64,000 bases of DNA from an uncultured Ferrovibrio sp. (lineage in GTDB: Bacteria > Pseudomonadota > Alphaproteobacteria > Ferrovibrionales > Ferrovibrionaceae): contig NZ_CALGPC010000002.1 of assembly GCF_937960835.1 (NCBI RefSeq), positions 1 through 64,000 on the forward strand, in the 5' to 3' direction. The number at the start of each line of letters is the position of its first letter. The stretch's first letter is position 1. This document shows, piece by piece, positions 7,960 through 16,451 of this stretch. A model generated the notes under the pieces. That model worked only from the letters and a program-made list of their open reading frames with translations. It did not search any database and was not told the DNA's origin. Position numbers and translations under genes: made by a program.

Positions 7960-8295
7960 ATGAGCAATGAATGGCTCGATATTGGCGGTCTGGACGACAT
8001 CCCTCGCCGTGGCGCCCGCGTGGTGAAGACCGTACGCGGCGACATCGCGATCTTCCGCACCGCTGACGACAAGGTCTTCGCCCTGGATGACCGTTGCCCC
8101 CATAAGGGCGGGCCGCTGTCTCAGGGCATCGTCCAGGGGAATGCCGTTACCTGTCCGATGCATAACTGGGTGATCAGCCTGGAAACCGGCGAGGCCCAAG
8201 CCCCCGATCAGGGCTGCGCCCGCACCATAGCGGTGAAATTGCAGGGTGACCGCATTCTGCTTTCCTGGCCTGGTCTTGCGGTTCAAGCGGCCTGA
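7960..8295 (+). CDS. nirD: Nitrite reductase small subunit (Rieske type)
   Basis: NirD, 111 aa, partner of NirB. It keeps a full Rieske ligand set: Cys46-x-His48 in RCPHKGG and Cys65-x2-His68 in TCPMHNW. The E. coli NirD lacks these ligands, so this version probably binds a [2Fe-2S] cluster and could carry electrons. It starts 12 bp after nirB and ends 6 bp before nasA. Confidence 0.95.
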   Translation: MSNEWLDIGGLDDIPRRGARVVKTVRGDIAIFRTADDKVFALDDRCPHKGGPLSQGIVQGNAVTCPMHNWVISLETGEAQAPDQGCARTIAVKLQGDRILLSWPGLAVQAA

Positions 8296-8301
8296 CCTGC
8301 A

Positions 8302-10974
8302 ATGATCGACGCATCGCCATTTGAGGTCCGCACCACCTGTCCGTACTGCGGCGTGGGATGTGGCTTGCGGGTGAGCGTGGACCGAACTGGAGCGGTGACC
8401 ATCCAAGGCGATGCGGATCACCCGGCCAATTTTGGACGACTTTGTTCAAAGGGATCGGCTCTGGGAGAAACGGTCGGGCTTGAGGACCGGCTGCTTTACC
8501 CGCTGCTGAACGGCAAACGGGTCACTTGGGAGCGAGCGCTGGATCATATCGCGACCCGATTTAAGGAAACGATCGCCGAGCACGGACCGGACGCTGTTGC
8601 CTTCTACATATCCGGGCAGTTGCTGACTGAGGATTACTACGTCGCCAACAAGCTGATGAAAGGTTTCATCGGCACCGCGAATATCGATACGAATTCACGC
8701 CTTTGCATGGCCTCGGCTGTGGCCGGTCATAAGCGCGCTTTTGGTTCCGATACCGTGCCTGGGATTTACAGCGATCTGGAATTGGCCGATCTGGTCGTCC
8801 TGGTCGGATCGAATCTTGCCTGGTGCCATCCGGTGCTGTTCCAGCGGCTGACGGAGGCCAAGGCAGCGCGACCGGAGATGAAAATTGTCGTCATCGATCC
8901 GCGCCGCACAATGACGGCGCGGGCTGCAGACCTGCATCTGCCGCTGAAGCCCGGCTCTGACGTGGCCTTGTTCAATGGCTTGCTGGCGCATCTTGCGGAC
9001 AATGGCCAGATCGATGGCGAGTATGTCGCCCGCCATACCAATGGCCTGGACGCTGCGCTTGAGGCAGCGCGGGCACTTTCTTTGCCAAAGATATCATCCA
9101 TCACGGGACTATCGGCGACGCTGCTGCGGCAGTTCTACGAGCTCTTTGCGCGCGCCGAACGAGTCGTCACCGGATTCTCGCAAGGCGTGAACCAGTCGAG
9201 CAACGGCACAGACAAGGTCAATTCCATCCTCAATTGCCATCTGCTGACCGGCCGCATCGGCCGTCCCGGCATGGGGCCTTTCTCGATCACCGGACAGCCG
9301 AACGCGATGGGGGGACGGGAAGTCGGCGGCCTTGCTAATCAGCTTGCCTGCCATATGGAGCTGGATAATCCCGATCATCGCCGGATCGTGCAGGATTTCT
9401 GGCGTTCCCCAAAAATCGCCAACCGTCCGGGACTCAAGGCGGTCGATCTGTTCCAGGCGTTGCGCGATGGCCGGGTGAAAGCGGTCTGGATCGCCGGCAC
9501 CAATCCGGTGGACAGCATGCCGGAAGCAGATCTGGTGAAGGCCGCTCTGCGCACCTGTCCGCTCGTGGTGGTGTCCGATGTGGTTCGCCATACGGATACG
9601 GCGGCGCATGCACATGTGCTGCTGCCGGCTGCTGCCTGGGGTGAAAAGAATGGCACCGTAAGCAATTCCGAGCGCCGCATTTCGCGCCAGCGCCCGTTTC
9701 TGCCGTTGCCAGGTGAGACAAAGCCTGACTGGTGGATCTTTGCAGAAGTTGCCCGGCGCATGGGATGGGTGGATGCTTTCGCCTACCGGCATCCCGTCGA
9801 CGTGTTCCGCGAATATGCCGCTTTGTCAGGCACTGAGAATAACGGTAGCCGTGATTTCGACATCTCCGCCTTGAGTGGAATAACGCAGCGGGACTATGAC
9901 ACGCTGCAGCCGTTCCAGTGGCCCTTGGTGAAAGGTGCCCAGCCCGGCCAAAGGCGTTTTTTTGCCGACGGGCAATTCTTCACGTCAGACCGGCGTGCAC
10001 GCTTTGTTGCCACACCGTGGCGGACACCAGCCTCATCAACAAATGAGACCTGCCCACTGGTGGTGAATACCGGACGCATCCGCGATCAATGGCATACCAT
10101 GACCCGCAGCGCCCGGTCGGCACGGCTGATGAGCCATATCGCCGAGCCTTTCGCGGAGCTTCATCCAGAAGACGCAGCCTCGCGCGGCATCACGGCGGCG
10201 TCACTTGTTGAGGTGGAAAGCCTGCATGGCCGCATCGTCGTGCGTGCCCTGATCAGCGAGGATCAGCAGAAGGGATCGGTCTATGTGCCGCTGCACTGGA
10301 CAGACCAACTGGCGGCGCAAGCACGGGTGAATGTCGTGGTCGCGTCCCATGTCGATCCGGTCTCTGGGCAGCCTGAACTGAAGTTTACACCCGCGCAGGT
10401 CTGGCCTTATGCGGCAAGCTGGTATGGCTTTGCGGTCCTTGTGCAGCGGCCGGCATGGATTGCGGCTGGATACTGGGCCCTGGCGCGTGCGAAGGGCGGC
10501 TGGCGCGTTGAGATGGCCGGCGAAAGGCGGCCGGAGAATTGGAGCGATTTCGCGCGGCAGCTCTTCGATGATGCTGCGACACACGAAGTGCTGGCTTATC
10601 ACGACAGCGCCACGGATCGTCATCGCTTTGCACTGTTTCATGGCAATCGCCTGCGTGGCGTGCTTTTCGTAGCGCCCGAACCCGTCCCGGTATCGCGGTC
10701 CTGGCTCGCTGAGCAGTTAGAAAATGAGTTCTCGGCTCCCGCAGACAGGCTTCGGCTGCTGGCCGGCCGGGCAGGGGCGGAAAGCCTCGATCGCGGCGCT
10801 ATTGTCTGCACCTGCTTCGATATCGGCGCCAATCAGATCGCCGAGGCCATCAGGGCAGGCTGCGCCACGGTGGAAGCGATAGGCGAGACGGTGCGGGCTG
10901 GCACCAATTGCGGCTCCTGCCGTAGCGAAATCCGGAGAATGCTCGATGGCGCGCGGATTCAGAAAGCCGTCTGA
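8302..10974 (+). CDS. nasA: Assimilatory nitrate reductase catalytic subunit
   Basis: Molybdopterin guanine dinucleotide enzyme reducing nitrate to nitrite in the cytoplasm, 890 aa. The N-terminal 4Fe-4S ligands are Cys13, Cys16, Cys20 and Cys48 (TTCPYCGVGC, GRLCSKG). The molybdopterin oxidoreductase and dinucleotide-binding domains follow. The last 55 residues form a BFD-like [2Fe-2S] domain (VCTCFDIGANQ ... TNCGSC), known from NasA of Klebsiella type. There is no Tat signal, as expected. No separate NasB/NasC electron-transfer subunit is encoded in the cluster. The 3' end overlaps cysG by 29 bp. Confidence 0.96.
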   Translation: MIDASPFEVRTTCPYCGVGCGLRVSVDRTGAVTIQGDADHPANFGRLCSKGSALGETVGLEDRLLYPLLNGKRVTWERALDHIATRFKETIAEHGPDAVAFYISGQLLTEDYYVANKLMKGFIGTANIDTNSRLCMASAVAGHKRAFGSDTVPGIYSDLELADLVVLVGSNLAWCHPVLFQRLTEAKAARPEMKIVVIDPRRTMTARAADLHLPLKPGSDVALFNGLLAHLADNGQIDGEYVARHTNGLDAALEAARALSLPKISSITGLSATLLRQFYELFARAERVVTGFSQGVNQSSNGTDKVNSILNCHLLTGRIGRPGMGPFSITGQPNAMGGREVGGLANQLACHMELDNPDHRRIVQDFWRSPKIANRPGLKAVDLFQALRDGRVKAVWIAGTNPVDSMPEADLVKAALRTCPLVVVSDVVRHTDTAAHAHVLLPAAAWGEKNGTVSNSERRISRQRPFLPLPGETKPDWWIFAEVARRMGWVDAFAYRHPVDVFREYAALSGTENNGSRDFDISALSGITQRDYDTLQPFQWPLVKGAQPGQRRFFADGQFFTSDRRARFVATPWRTPASSTNETCPLVVNTGRIRDQWHTMTRSARSARLMSHIAEPFAELHPEDAASRGITAASLVEVESLHGRIVVRALISEDQQKGSVYVPLHWTDQLAAQARVNVVVASHVDPVSGQPELKFTPAQVWPYAASWYGFAVLVQRPAWIAAGYWALARAKGGWRVEMAGERRPENWSDFARQLFDDAATHEVLAYHDSATDRHRFALFHGNRLRGVLFVAPEPVPVSRSWLAEQLENEFSAPADRLRLLAGRAGAESLDRGAIVCTCFDIGANQIAEAIRAGCATVEAIGETVRAGTNCGSCRSEIRRMLDGARIQKAV

Positions 10975-12385
10975 AGCTGCAGTACCGCGGATCGGAAAGC
11001 TGGCCAAGCTGCCGCTTTTCTTCGATCTGCGGGGCAAGCGGGCCCTCGTAGCCGGTAATACGCCAGCAGTAGCCTGGAAAGCAGAGCTGCTGGCTGCAGC
11101 CGGCGCAGCCGTGCAGGTTTATGCGGCCGAACCTTGTGCCGAACTGCAGAACCTCGCTGACACAGTTCATCTTGTTCGCCGCTGCTGGGAAGAGGACGAC
11201 CTGTTCGGTGCAGCGATCGCGGTTCTGGCGACGGAAGATCCGGACGAAGCAAAGCGGTTCCAGCAGATCTCCCGCGCCGTAGGCGCGATCTGCTCCGTCA
11301 TTGACAAGCCGGTATTTTGCGATGCGCAGTTCGGCGCCATCGTCAACCGTTCGCCCGTTGTGGTGGGCATTTCCACGGATGGTGCCGCTCCCGTACTGGC
11401 GCAGTCCATCCGCCGCCGTATCGAGACGGTGCTGCCGGCCAGCCTTGCCGCATGGGCTAAACTAGCGCAGGCGATCCGCCACCGTGTCATCGCCGTCATC
11501 CCCGATGCCAGCCGACGCCGTTTGTTCTGGGAACGGTTTGCCGACCTTGCCTTCACGCGACCGGCTACCCGCACGCCCGATGAGATCATAACTACGGCCA
11601 TGCAGATGCCGTCACACTCTGGCAGTGTCACTCTCGTCGGCGCAGGTCCCGGCGATGCGGAGTTGTTGACACTGAAGGCCATGCGCGCCTTGCAGGCAGC
11701 GGATGTCGTTCTGTTCGACGACCTCGTCTCTGACGACGTTCTCGAACTGGCGCGCCGAGAGGCCAAGCGGATGCTGGTTGGCAAGCGCGGCAACGGGCCA
11801 AGCTGCAAGCAGGAAGAGATCAATGAACTGATGATCAAGCTGGCCCGGCAAGGCAAGCGCGTCGTGCGCCTAAAAGGCGGCGACCCGATGATCTTCGGCC
11901 GTGCCGGGGAGGAAATCGCTGCCCTGGAAGCCGCAGGCATTCCGGCGTCGGTAGTGCCAGGCATTACGGCTGCTGCTGCTGCTGCTGCGGCCAGTCTTGG
12001 CGTTTCGCTCACGCATCGTCATGCTGCCCATTCTGTGCGGTTTGTCACCGGCCATTCGCGGGATGGCGCGCTGCCCGACGATCTCGACTGGAAGGGGCTT
12101 GCCGATAGCGAGACCACGCTGGTCTTCTATATGGCGGGACGGACAGGACCGGCGGCTGCACAGCGATTGATGGCGGAAGGGCTGTCGCCGGGCACACCGG
12201 TCGCGATCATGGCGGCTGTCTCCCGGCCTAATGAGGGACGCTGGCTCGGCCGTCTGGATCAGGTCGGCATCGGACTTGATCAGATTGGCCAGGACCGTCC
12301 GGTTTTGCTTGGTATCGGGGCTGTTTTCGCGCAGGCGCGCGAAGAGGCCATGTCCGGCGATCCGGTTTGGGCTGCAACCGCCTAA
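10946..12385 (+). CDS. cysG: Siroheme synthase (CysG-type)
   Basis: Bifunctional siroheme enzyme, 479 aa. Residues 1-210 resemble the precorrin-2 dehydrogenase/ferrochelatase part, but the glycine-rich NAD loop reads AGNTPAVAWK instead of the usual GGGxVAxRK. Residues 220-465 are the SAM-dependent uroporphyrinogen III methyltransferase (LVGAGPGDAELLTLKA, KRGNG, RLKGGDPMIFGRAGEE). The nasA overlap makes it the last gene of the operon, supplying siroheme to NirB. A (GCT)6 run at about 11970-11988 encodes an alanine tract inside the normally conserved GITA loop. Confidence 0.92.
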   Translation: MARGFRKPSEAAVPRIGKLAKLPLFFDLRGKRALVAGNTPAVAWKAELLAAAGAAVQVYAAEPCAELQNLADTVHLVRRCWEEDDLFGAAIAVLATEDPDEAKRFQQISRAVGAICSVIDKPVFCDAQFGAIVNRSPVVVGISTDGAAPVLAQSIRRRIETVLPASLAAWAKLAQAIRHRVIAVIPDASRRRLFWERFADLAFTRPATRTPDEIITTAMQMPSHSGSVTLVGAGPGDAELLTLKAMRALQAADVVLFDDLVSDDVLELARREAKRMLVGKRGNGPSCKQEEINELMIKLARQGKRVVRLKGGDPMIFGRAGEEIAALEAAGIPASVVPGITAAAAAAAASLGVSLTHRHAAHSVRFVTGHSRDGALPDDLDWKGLADSETTLVFYMAGRTGPAAAQRLMAEGLSPGTPVAIMAAVSRPNEGRWLGRLDQVGIGLDQIGQDRPVLLGIGAVFAQAREEAMSGDPVWAATA

Positions 12386-12720
12386 AGCATCCGCCCTTCG
12401 ACCAGTATCCGCCCCTTCGCGTCTTCCACCTCGATGACATAAAGGTCTGGGTCGCGGTGGACGGCCTTCTCGATCAGCGCCTCGGCGGCCGCCTCGTCCA
12501 GATGCTCCTGTCCGCCCAGCCGCAGCCAGCCGGCACGGCCTTCCGCATCGCGGGCCTGGCTGAGCAGGATGGCCTCTTGCGGCCCGAGGGCAACCTTGAG
12601 CATGACAGCGCCAGCATCAGGATCCCCGCTGCGGCGGATATAGGCGGGAATTGCTTCCTGATCGTATCGGCGCAGGATGGCTTGGACGAGAATCCGGGCT
12701 TTCAGGCGTGGTTCACTCAT
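12382..12720 (-). CDS. DUF1491 family protein
   Basis: A 112-aa protein of the alphaproteobacterial DUF1491 family, function unknown. Recognised by the opening EPRLKARILVQAILRR, the GDPDAGAVMLKV core and the DPDLYVIEVED end. It is soluble with no signal peptide. Its stop overlaps that of cysG by 4 bp in convergent orientation, with no terminator between them. It is divergent from the GntR gene. Confidence 0.8.
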   Translation of the reverse strand: MSEPRLKARILVQAILRRYDQEAIPAYIRRSGDPDAGAVMLKVALGPQEAILLSQARDAEGRAGWLRLGGQEHLDEAAAEALIEKAVHRDPDLYVIEVEDAKGRILVEGRML

Positions 12721-12806
12721 GAGCGCATGCTGACCGCAGAACGGACCGTTGGGAAGTCTTTTGCCCCAGCTGAGTGCGGTGGCGGCGCGGCGCGACTGCT
12801 GATACA

Positions 12807-12820
12807 GTCGTGTTTACGAC
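12807..12820. promoter_or_regulatory. Palindromic operator before the GntR gene
   Basis: GTCGT-GTTT-ACGAC is a perfect 5-bp-arm palindrome ending just before AGGGA, the ribosome site of the GntR gene. Its TCGT...ACGA form resembles half-sites bound by FadR-subfamily GntR proteins, so autorepression is plausible (inference). Confidence 0.4.
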
Positions 12821-12831
12821 AGGGATAGTGC

Positions 12832-13506
12832 ATGAACCAGGTCAGGCTGCAAGCCGAAACAAAAATCGCGGCCAAGCGGACACGGGCGGACACGCTGCGC
12901 CAGCGCATCGCCGACGAAATCCTCGTCGGTAAACTGCCGCCTGGAACCCGCCTCGAGGAACAGGATCTGGCCGACCGCTTCGGGGTATCCCGCACGCCGG
13001 TCCGCGAAGCGCTTAAGGCTTTGGTCGAGACCGGACTGGTAGACATCCGCCCCCATCGCGGTGCCGTCGTGGCGACACCGAGCCGGCAGCATATGCGCGA
13101 CCTGTTCGAGGTCATGCGCGAACTCGAAGCGATCTGTGCGCGCTACGCCGCGCAGCGGATGACCTCCGCCGAACGCAAAAAGCTGGCCGACCTGCATGAG
13201 CAATCCCGCCAGATGGTCCGGGATGGCGAGGTCGAGGCTTACGCTGCGCTGAATGTCGCTTTCCATAGCTGTATCTTCGAGGGCACGCACAACACGGCCC
13301 TGGTCGAGAATTCCACGGCTGTGCGGCGGCGCCTATCGCCTTTCCGCCGTGCCCAATTCCGGCTGGTCGGCCGCCTGGCCAGTTCCTTCGCCGAGCATGA
13401 GAGCGTCGTCAACGCGATCCTGCGGGGCGATGCCATCGCGGCTGAACAGGCGATGGCCCGCCACATCAGCGCGGCCGATATCACTATCGAGGAATTTACT
13501 CGCTGA
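12832..13506 (+). CDS. GntR family (FadR/FCD) transcriptional regulator
   Basis: A 224-aa regulator with an N-terminal winged helix (LPPGTRLEEQDLADRFGVSR then TPVREALKAL, about 30-80) and an all-helical FCD ligand domain (about 95-220). FCD members usually sense carboxylic acids. AGGGA lies seven bases before the ATG. The neighbour is a convergent EamA exporter overlapping by 11 bp; DUF1491 is divergent. The effector cannot be named. Confidence 0.88.
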   Translation: MNQVRLQAETKIAAKRTRADTLRQRIADEILVGKLPPGTRLEEQDLADRFGVSRTPVREALKALVETGLVDIRPHRGAVVATPSRQHMRDLFEVMRELEAICARYAAQRMTSAERKKLADLHEQSRQMVRDGEVEAYAALNVAFHSCIFEGTHNTALVENSTAVRRRLSPFRRAQFRLVGRLASSFAEHESVVNAILRGDAIAAEQAMARHISAADITIEEFTR

Positions 13507-14440
13507 CGACTGATTTGGCGGCTTCGTCACGGGCGCGCACGCGTTCGCGATGCAGCACATACAGGCCGCTGGCGACCACGATGACGATGCCGACCTGCGC
13601 CAGCAGATTCGGCAGATCGCCCCAGATCAGGAAGCCGAACAACAGCGCCCAGATCAGGGCCGTATAGCGGAAGGGGCTGACGGTGGCGAGATCGCCATGC
13701 CGGAATGCATCGACGATCAGCAGATAACCGGCAATCAGGAAGAAGGCCGCGCATACGATCAGCAGATATTCGCGCAGTCCGATATCGGCCCAGCCTTCGA
13801 AAGCCACCATCACAAGGGCCCCCAGCATAACCATCACTGCGTTGGTCAAGGTGATCACCAAAGAGGGGATCGATTGATCGATATTCCGCGTGGTCAGGTC
13901 GCGCGCGACGATGAAGATGACAGAGCCGACGGCGAGCAAGGCATAGGCGTTGAAGCCTTCGGCCCTCGGCTGCACGATCAGCATCACGCCGATGAAGCCG
14001 ACGATCACCGCGGTCCAGCGCCGCCAGCCCACCGGCGCCCGCAGGAAGACCGCCGCGGCTGCCGTCATGGCCAGCGGCGTGGCCATGTTGATGGCGGTGA
14101 CATTGCCGATCGGCATATGGAACAGTGCCAGAAGATAGAGAAGGGTCGCGAGGATATCGAAGCCGCTGCGGGCAAGCACGACGGCATTGATGCTGCGCCG
14201 CAGATGAGCGGCCTGGCCGGTGAGATGGATCAAGCTGAGGATCACCGCGGTGGCGATCAGATTGCGGATGGTGACGAGCTGTCCCGTCGGTGTGGTGACG
14301 CTGGCCAGCTTGATCAGGGCATCGTTGCTGACGAAGGCCGCCATGCCGATCAGCATCGATGCCACGCCGCGCGACGTGCCATGGCCAAGGATTTGCGCGT
14401 AATAGGCGCCGGGCAGGGTGGCAATGCGGGCGGGGCTCAT
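13496..14440 (-). CDS. EamA/DMT family membrane transporter
   Basis: A 314-aa drug/metabolite transporter superfamily protein with about ten hydrophobic segments in two EamA repeats. The start at 14440 ([14 protein letters not shown]) excludes a non-hydrophobic extension that would read through the msrA region. Typical roles are export of amino acids or metabolites, but the substrate is unknown. The 3' end overlaps the GntR gene by 11 bp. Confidence 0.85.
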   Translation of the reverse strand: MSPARIATLPGAYYAQILGHGTSRGVASMLIGMAAFVSNDALIKLASVTTPTGQLVTIRNLIATAVILSLIHLTGQAAHLRRSINAVVLARSGFDILATLLYLLALFHMPIGNVTAINMATPLAMTAAAAVFLRAPVGWRRWTAVIVGFIGVMLIVQPRAEGFNAYALLAVGSVIFIVARDLTTRNIDQSIPSLVITLTNAVMVMLGALVMVAFEGWADIGLREYLLIVCAAFFLIAGYLLIVDAFRHGDLATVSPFRYTALIWALLFGFLIWGDLPNLLAQVGIVIVVASGLYVLHRERVRARDEAAKSVVSE

Positions 14441-14593
14441 TCGGATTTTTTCTGTTTGGACGATTTGCGGCACACTAGCCCGCCCGGTGTCTTTGGGAAA
14501 TGGGTGTTCACGCAAAGCTGTCTTGACGCAGACGCAGACCCGCCCAAGCTGGTAGTCATAGCTGTGACCCGGGCTGTAAGCAGGAGGCCGCTG

Positions 14594-15253
14594 ATGTGGT
14601 TCACCGTACCGCGCCATAAAATGGAAATGCCGCCGCGTGACCGTGCCTTGCCGGGGCGCGCCATGCCCATGCCTGTGCCGGCCCAGCATTTCGTCAATGG
14701 CCGGCCGCTTCAGCCCCCGTTTCCGGAGCAGATGGAAATGGCGCTGTTTGGCCTTGGCTGTTTCTGGGGCGCGGAGCGGAAATTCTGGCAGGCCCCGGGT
14801 GTTTACAGTACTGCAGTCGGATATGCGGCAGGCTACACGCCGAACCCGACCTATGAGGAGGTCTGCAGCGGGCTGACCGGCCATAACGAGGTCGTGCGGG
14901 TGGTGTTCGATCCCGCCGCGATCACTTACCCGGAATTACTGAAGATTTTCTGGGAAAGCCACGACCCGACCCAGGGGATGCGGCAGGGCAACGACATTGG
15001 GACGCAGTACCGGTCAGGGATCTATGTCTATTCACCGGAGCAGCGCCGCCAGGCCGAAGCATCGCGGGAGATGTATCAGAAGGCGCTGACGGCCGCCGGG
15101 CGAGGGCGGATCACGACCGAGATCCTCGACGCGCCGGAATTTTACTATGCCGAGGATTACCACCAGCAATATCTGGCAAAGAATCCAAATGGTTACTGCG
15201 GTTTGGGCGGCACAGGCATAAGCTGTCCGATCGGTACGGGAGTGGAGGTGTAG
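14594..15253 (+). CDS. msrA: Peptide methionine sulfoxide reductase A
   Basis: Reduces (S)-methionine sulfoxide in proteins, 219 aa. The catalytic motif GCFWGAE has Cys56; resolving cysteines appear near the end ([13 protein letters not shown]). The [18 protein letters not shown] block is diagnostic. ATG 14594 follows a perfect AGGAGG (14582-14587). It has an N-terminal extension of about 45 residues before the catalytic Cys compared with minimal MsrA, but no signal peptide. Confidence 0.96.
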   Translation: MWFTVPRHKMEMPPRDRALPGRAMPMPVPAQHFVNGRPLQPPFPEQMEMALFGLGCFWGAERKFWQAPGVYSTAVGYAAGYTPNPTYEEVCSGLTGHNEVVRVVFDPAAITYPELLKIFWESHDPTQGMRQGNDIGTQYRSGIYVYSPEQRRQAEASREMYQKALTAAGRGRITTEILDAPEFYYAEDYHQQYLAKNPNGYCGLGGTGISCPIGTGVEV

Positions 15254-15259
15254 AACATC

Positions 15260-15287
15260 TTGTCATTTCACCATTTCGCCGTATAAA
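15260..15287 (+). promoter_or_regulatory. Promoter giving a probable leaderless mRNA
   Basis: TTGTCA (15260-15265), a 16-base spacer and TATAAA (15282-15287) form a good housekeeping promoter. The predicted start, 6-8 bases on, falls on or next to the ATG at 15296, and no Shine-Dalgarno is present. Confidence 0.55.
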
Positions 15288-15295
15288 ATCCGGCT

Positions 15296-15757
15296 ATGGA
15301 CGAAAGTGACAGGAAAATTTTACGGTTTATTCAGGAGAACGGCCGCAGCTCTTACGCCGAAATCGGGGCTGTGGCGGGCCTGTCCGTTTCAGCCGTCAAC
15401 GAGCGCCTGAAAAAGCTGGAAAAGCAGGGCGTTATCGCCCAGTGGGGCGCCAGGCTCGATCCCGTGGCGGCTGGCTGCGGGATTTTGGCCTTCGTCTATG
15501 TGATGATTGAGCGGCCCGAGCATGAGGCCGCTTTCCTCACCCTGGTCCGGGACGAGCCGGCCATCTTGGAATGCCATCATGTTACCGGTGACTGGTCTTA
15601 CCTTCTGAAGGTCCGGGCCGGCAGCCTGAAGGCGCTGGAGGATCTTCTAGCGCGCCGCATCAAGGCGCTGCCTGGCATCCCGCGCAGCCAGACGTCCATC
15701 GTTCTGTCCTCCGCCAAGGAAACCGCGGCCTTGCCGATCCCAGATACCGTAGGATGA
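15296..15757 (+). CDS. Lrp/AsnC family transcriptional regulator
   Basis: A 153-aa feast/famine regulator: N-terminal HTH (DESDRKILRFIQENGRSSYA and LSVSAVNERLKKLEKQGVI, residues 2-50) and C-terminal RAM ligand domain (about 65-145). Its stop overlaps the start of the LysE gene (ATGA), so it probably controls that exporter in response to an amino acid, as in other Lrp-LysE pairs. The promoter suggests a leaderless transcript. Confidence 0.9.
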   Translation: MDESDRKILRFIQENGRSSYAEIGAVAGLSVSAVNERLKKLEKQGVIAQWGARLDPVAAGCGILAFVYVMIERPEHEAAFLTLVRDEPAILECHHVTGDWSYLLKVRAGSLKALEDLLARRIKALPGIPRSQTSIVLSSAKETAALPIPDTVG

Positions 15758-16365
15758 GCGCAGAAGGGGAGCTGTTTTTACGGGGAATCCTGCTCGGGCT
15801 GGCGGTTGCTGCGCCCGTCGGACCGATCGGCGTGCTATGCATCCAGCGCAGCCTCGCTGGCGGATTCTGGACTGGATTCAGCGGCGGAATCGGCACCGCG
15901 CTGGCGGATGCAGTTTATGCCGCGCTGGCGGCAGCTGGCTTCGCCTTTTTCGTTGAGAATGCCGGTGTGGCGGGCATTTGGCTGCGTTGGATCGGGGCGG
16001 CTTTCATCGCCTGGCTGGGGTGGCGGACATTCACGGCGCCCTTGGAATCGCGAGCCGCTGCGGCGCCGAAGACAGGCCTGCCCTTGCGGCTGCTGGGGGT
16101 TACCTTCCTGCTGACGATCAGCAATCCTGCAACAATTCTTTCTTTCACAGCCTTGTTCGCCGGCCTCGGCCTGGCGGAGAACGCCTCGTTGCCTACGGCA
16201 GCCGCAGCCGTTGCCGGAGTTTTCATCGGATCGTTGCTTTGGTGGGCGTTTCTCAGTGGTGCCGCTGCTGCCATGCGGCAGCGCATCAATGATGAGTGGA
16301 AACGCTGGATCAACCGCATCGCCGGCGCCGTCCTGATGGGCTTCGCAATCACAGTGGTCCTGTAA
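15754..16365 (+). CDS. LysE/RhtB family amino-acid exporter
   Basis: A 203-aa inner-membrane exporter with about six hydrophobic helices and the family start GILLGLAVAAPVGPIGVLC. It overlaps the Lrp-type regulator by 4 bp and is presumably co-transcribed with it. The exported amino acid cannot be read from the sequence. Confidence 0.88.
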   Translation: MSAEGELFLRGILLGLAVAAPVGPIGVLCIQRSLAGGFWTGFSGGIGTALADAVYAALAAAGFAFFVENAGVAGIWLRWIGAAFIAWLGWRTFTAPLESRAAAAPKTGLPLRLLGVTFLLTISNPATILSFTALFAGLGLAENASLPTAAAAVAGVFIGSLLWWAFLSGAAAAMRQRINDEWKRWINRIAGAVLMGFAITVVL

Positions 16366-16451
16366 CCAAATCCTTGTCAGGCCGCCGCTGAATCGGCAAT
16401 CTGCGCCTTCAGGTTGGCGCGATGTTGCGCCATTGAGGGGAGAGCATAGTA

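Noticed and set aside
6298..8421. Antisense frame of 707 codons opposite nirB and nirD
   Set aside because: Same shadow pattern; no motif or ribosome site, and the sense strand is unambiguous.
13550..14593. Long in-frame extension upstream of msrA
   Set aside because: Antisense to the EamA gene; ATG 14594 has a perfect AGGAGG.
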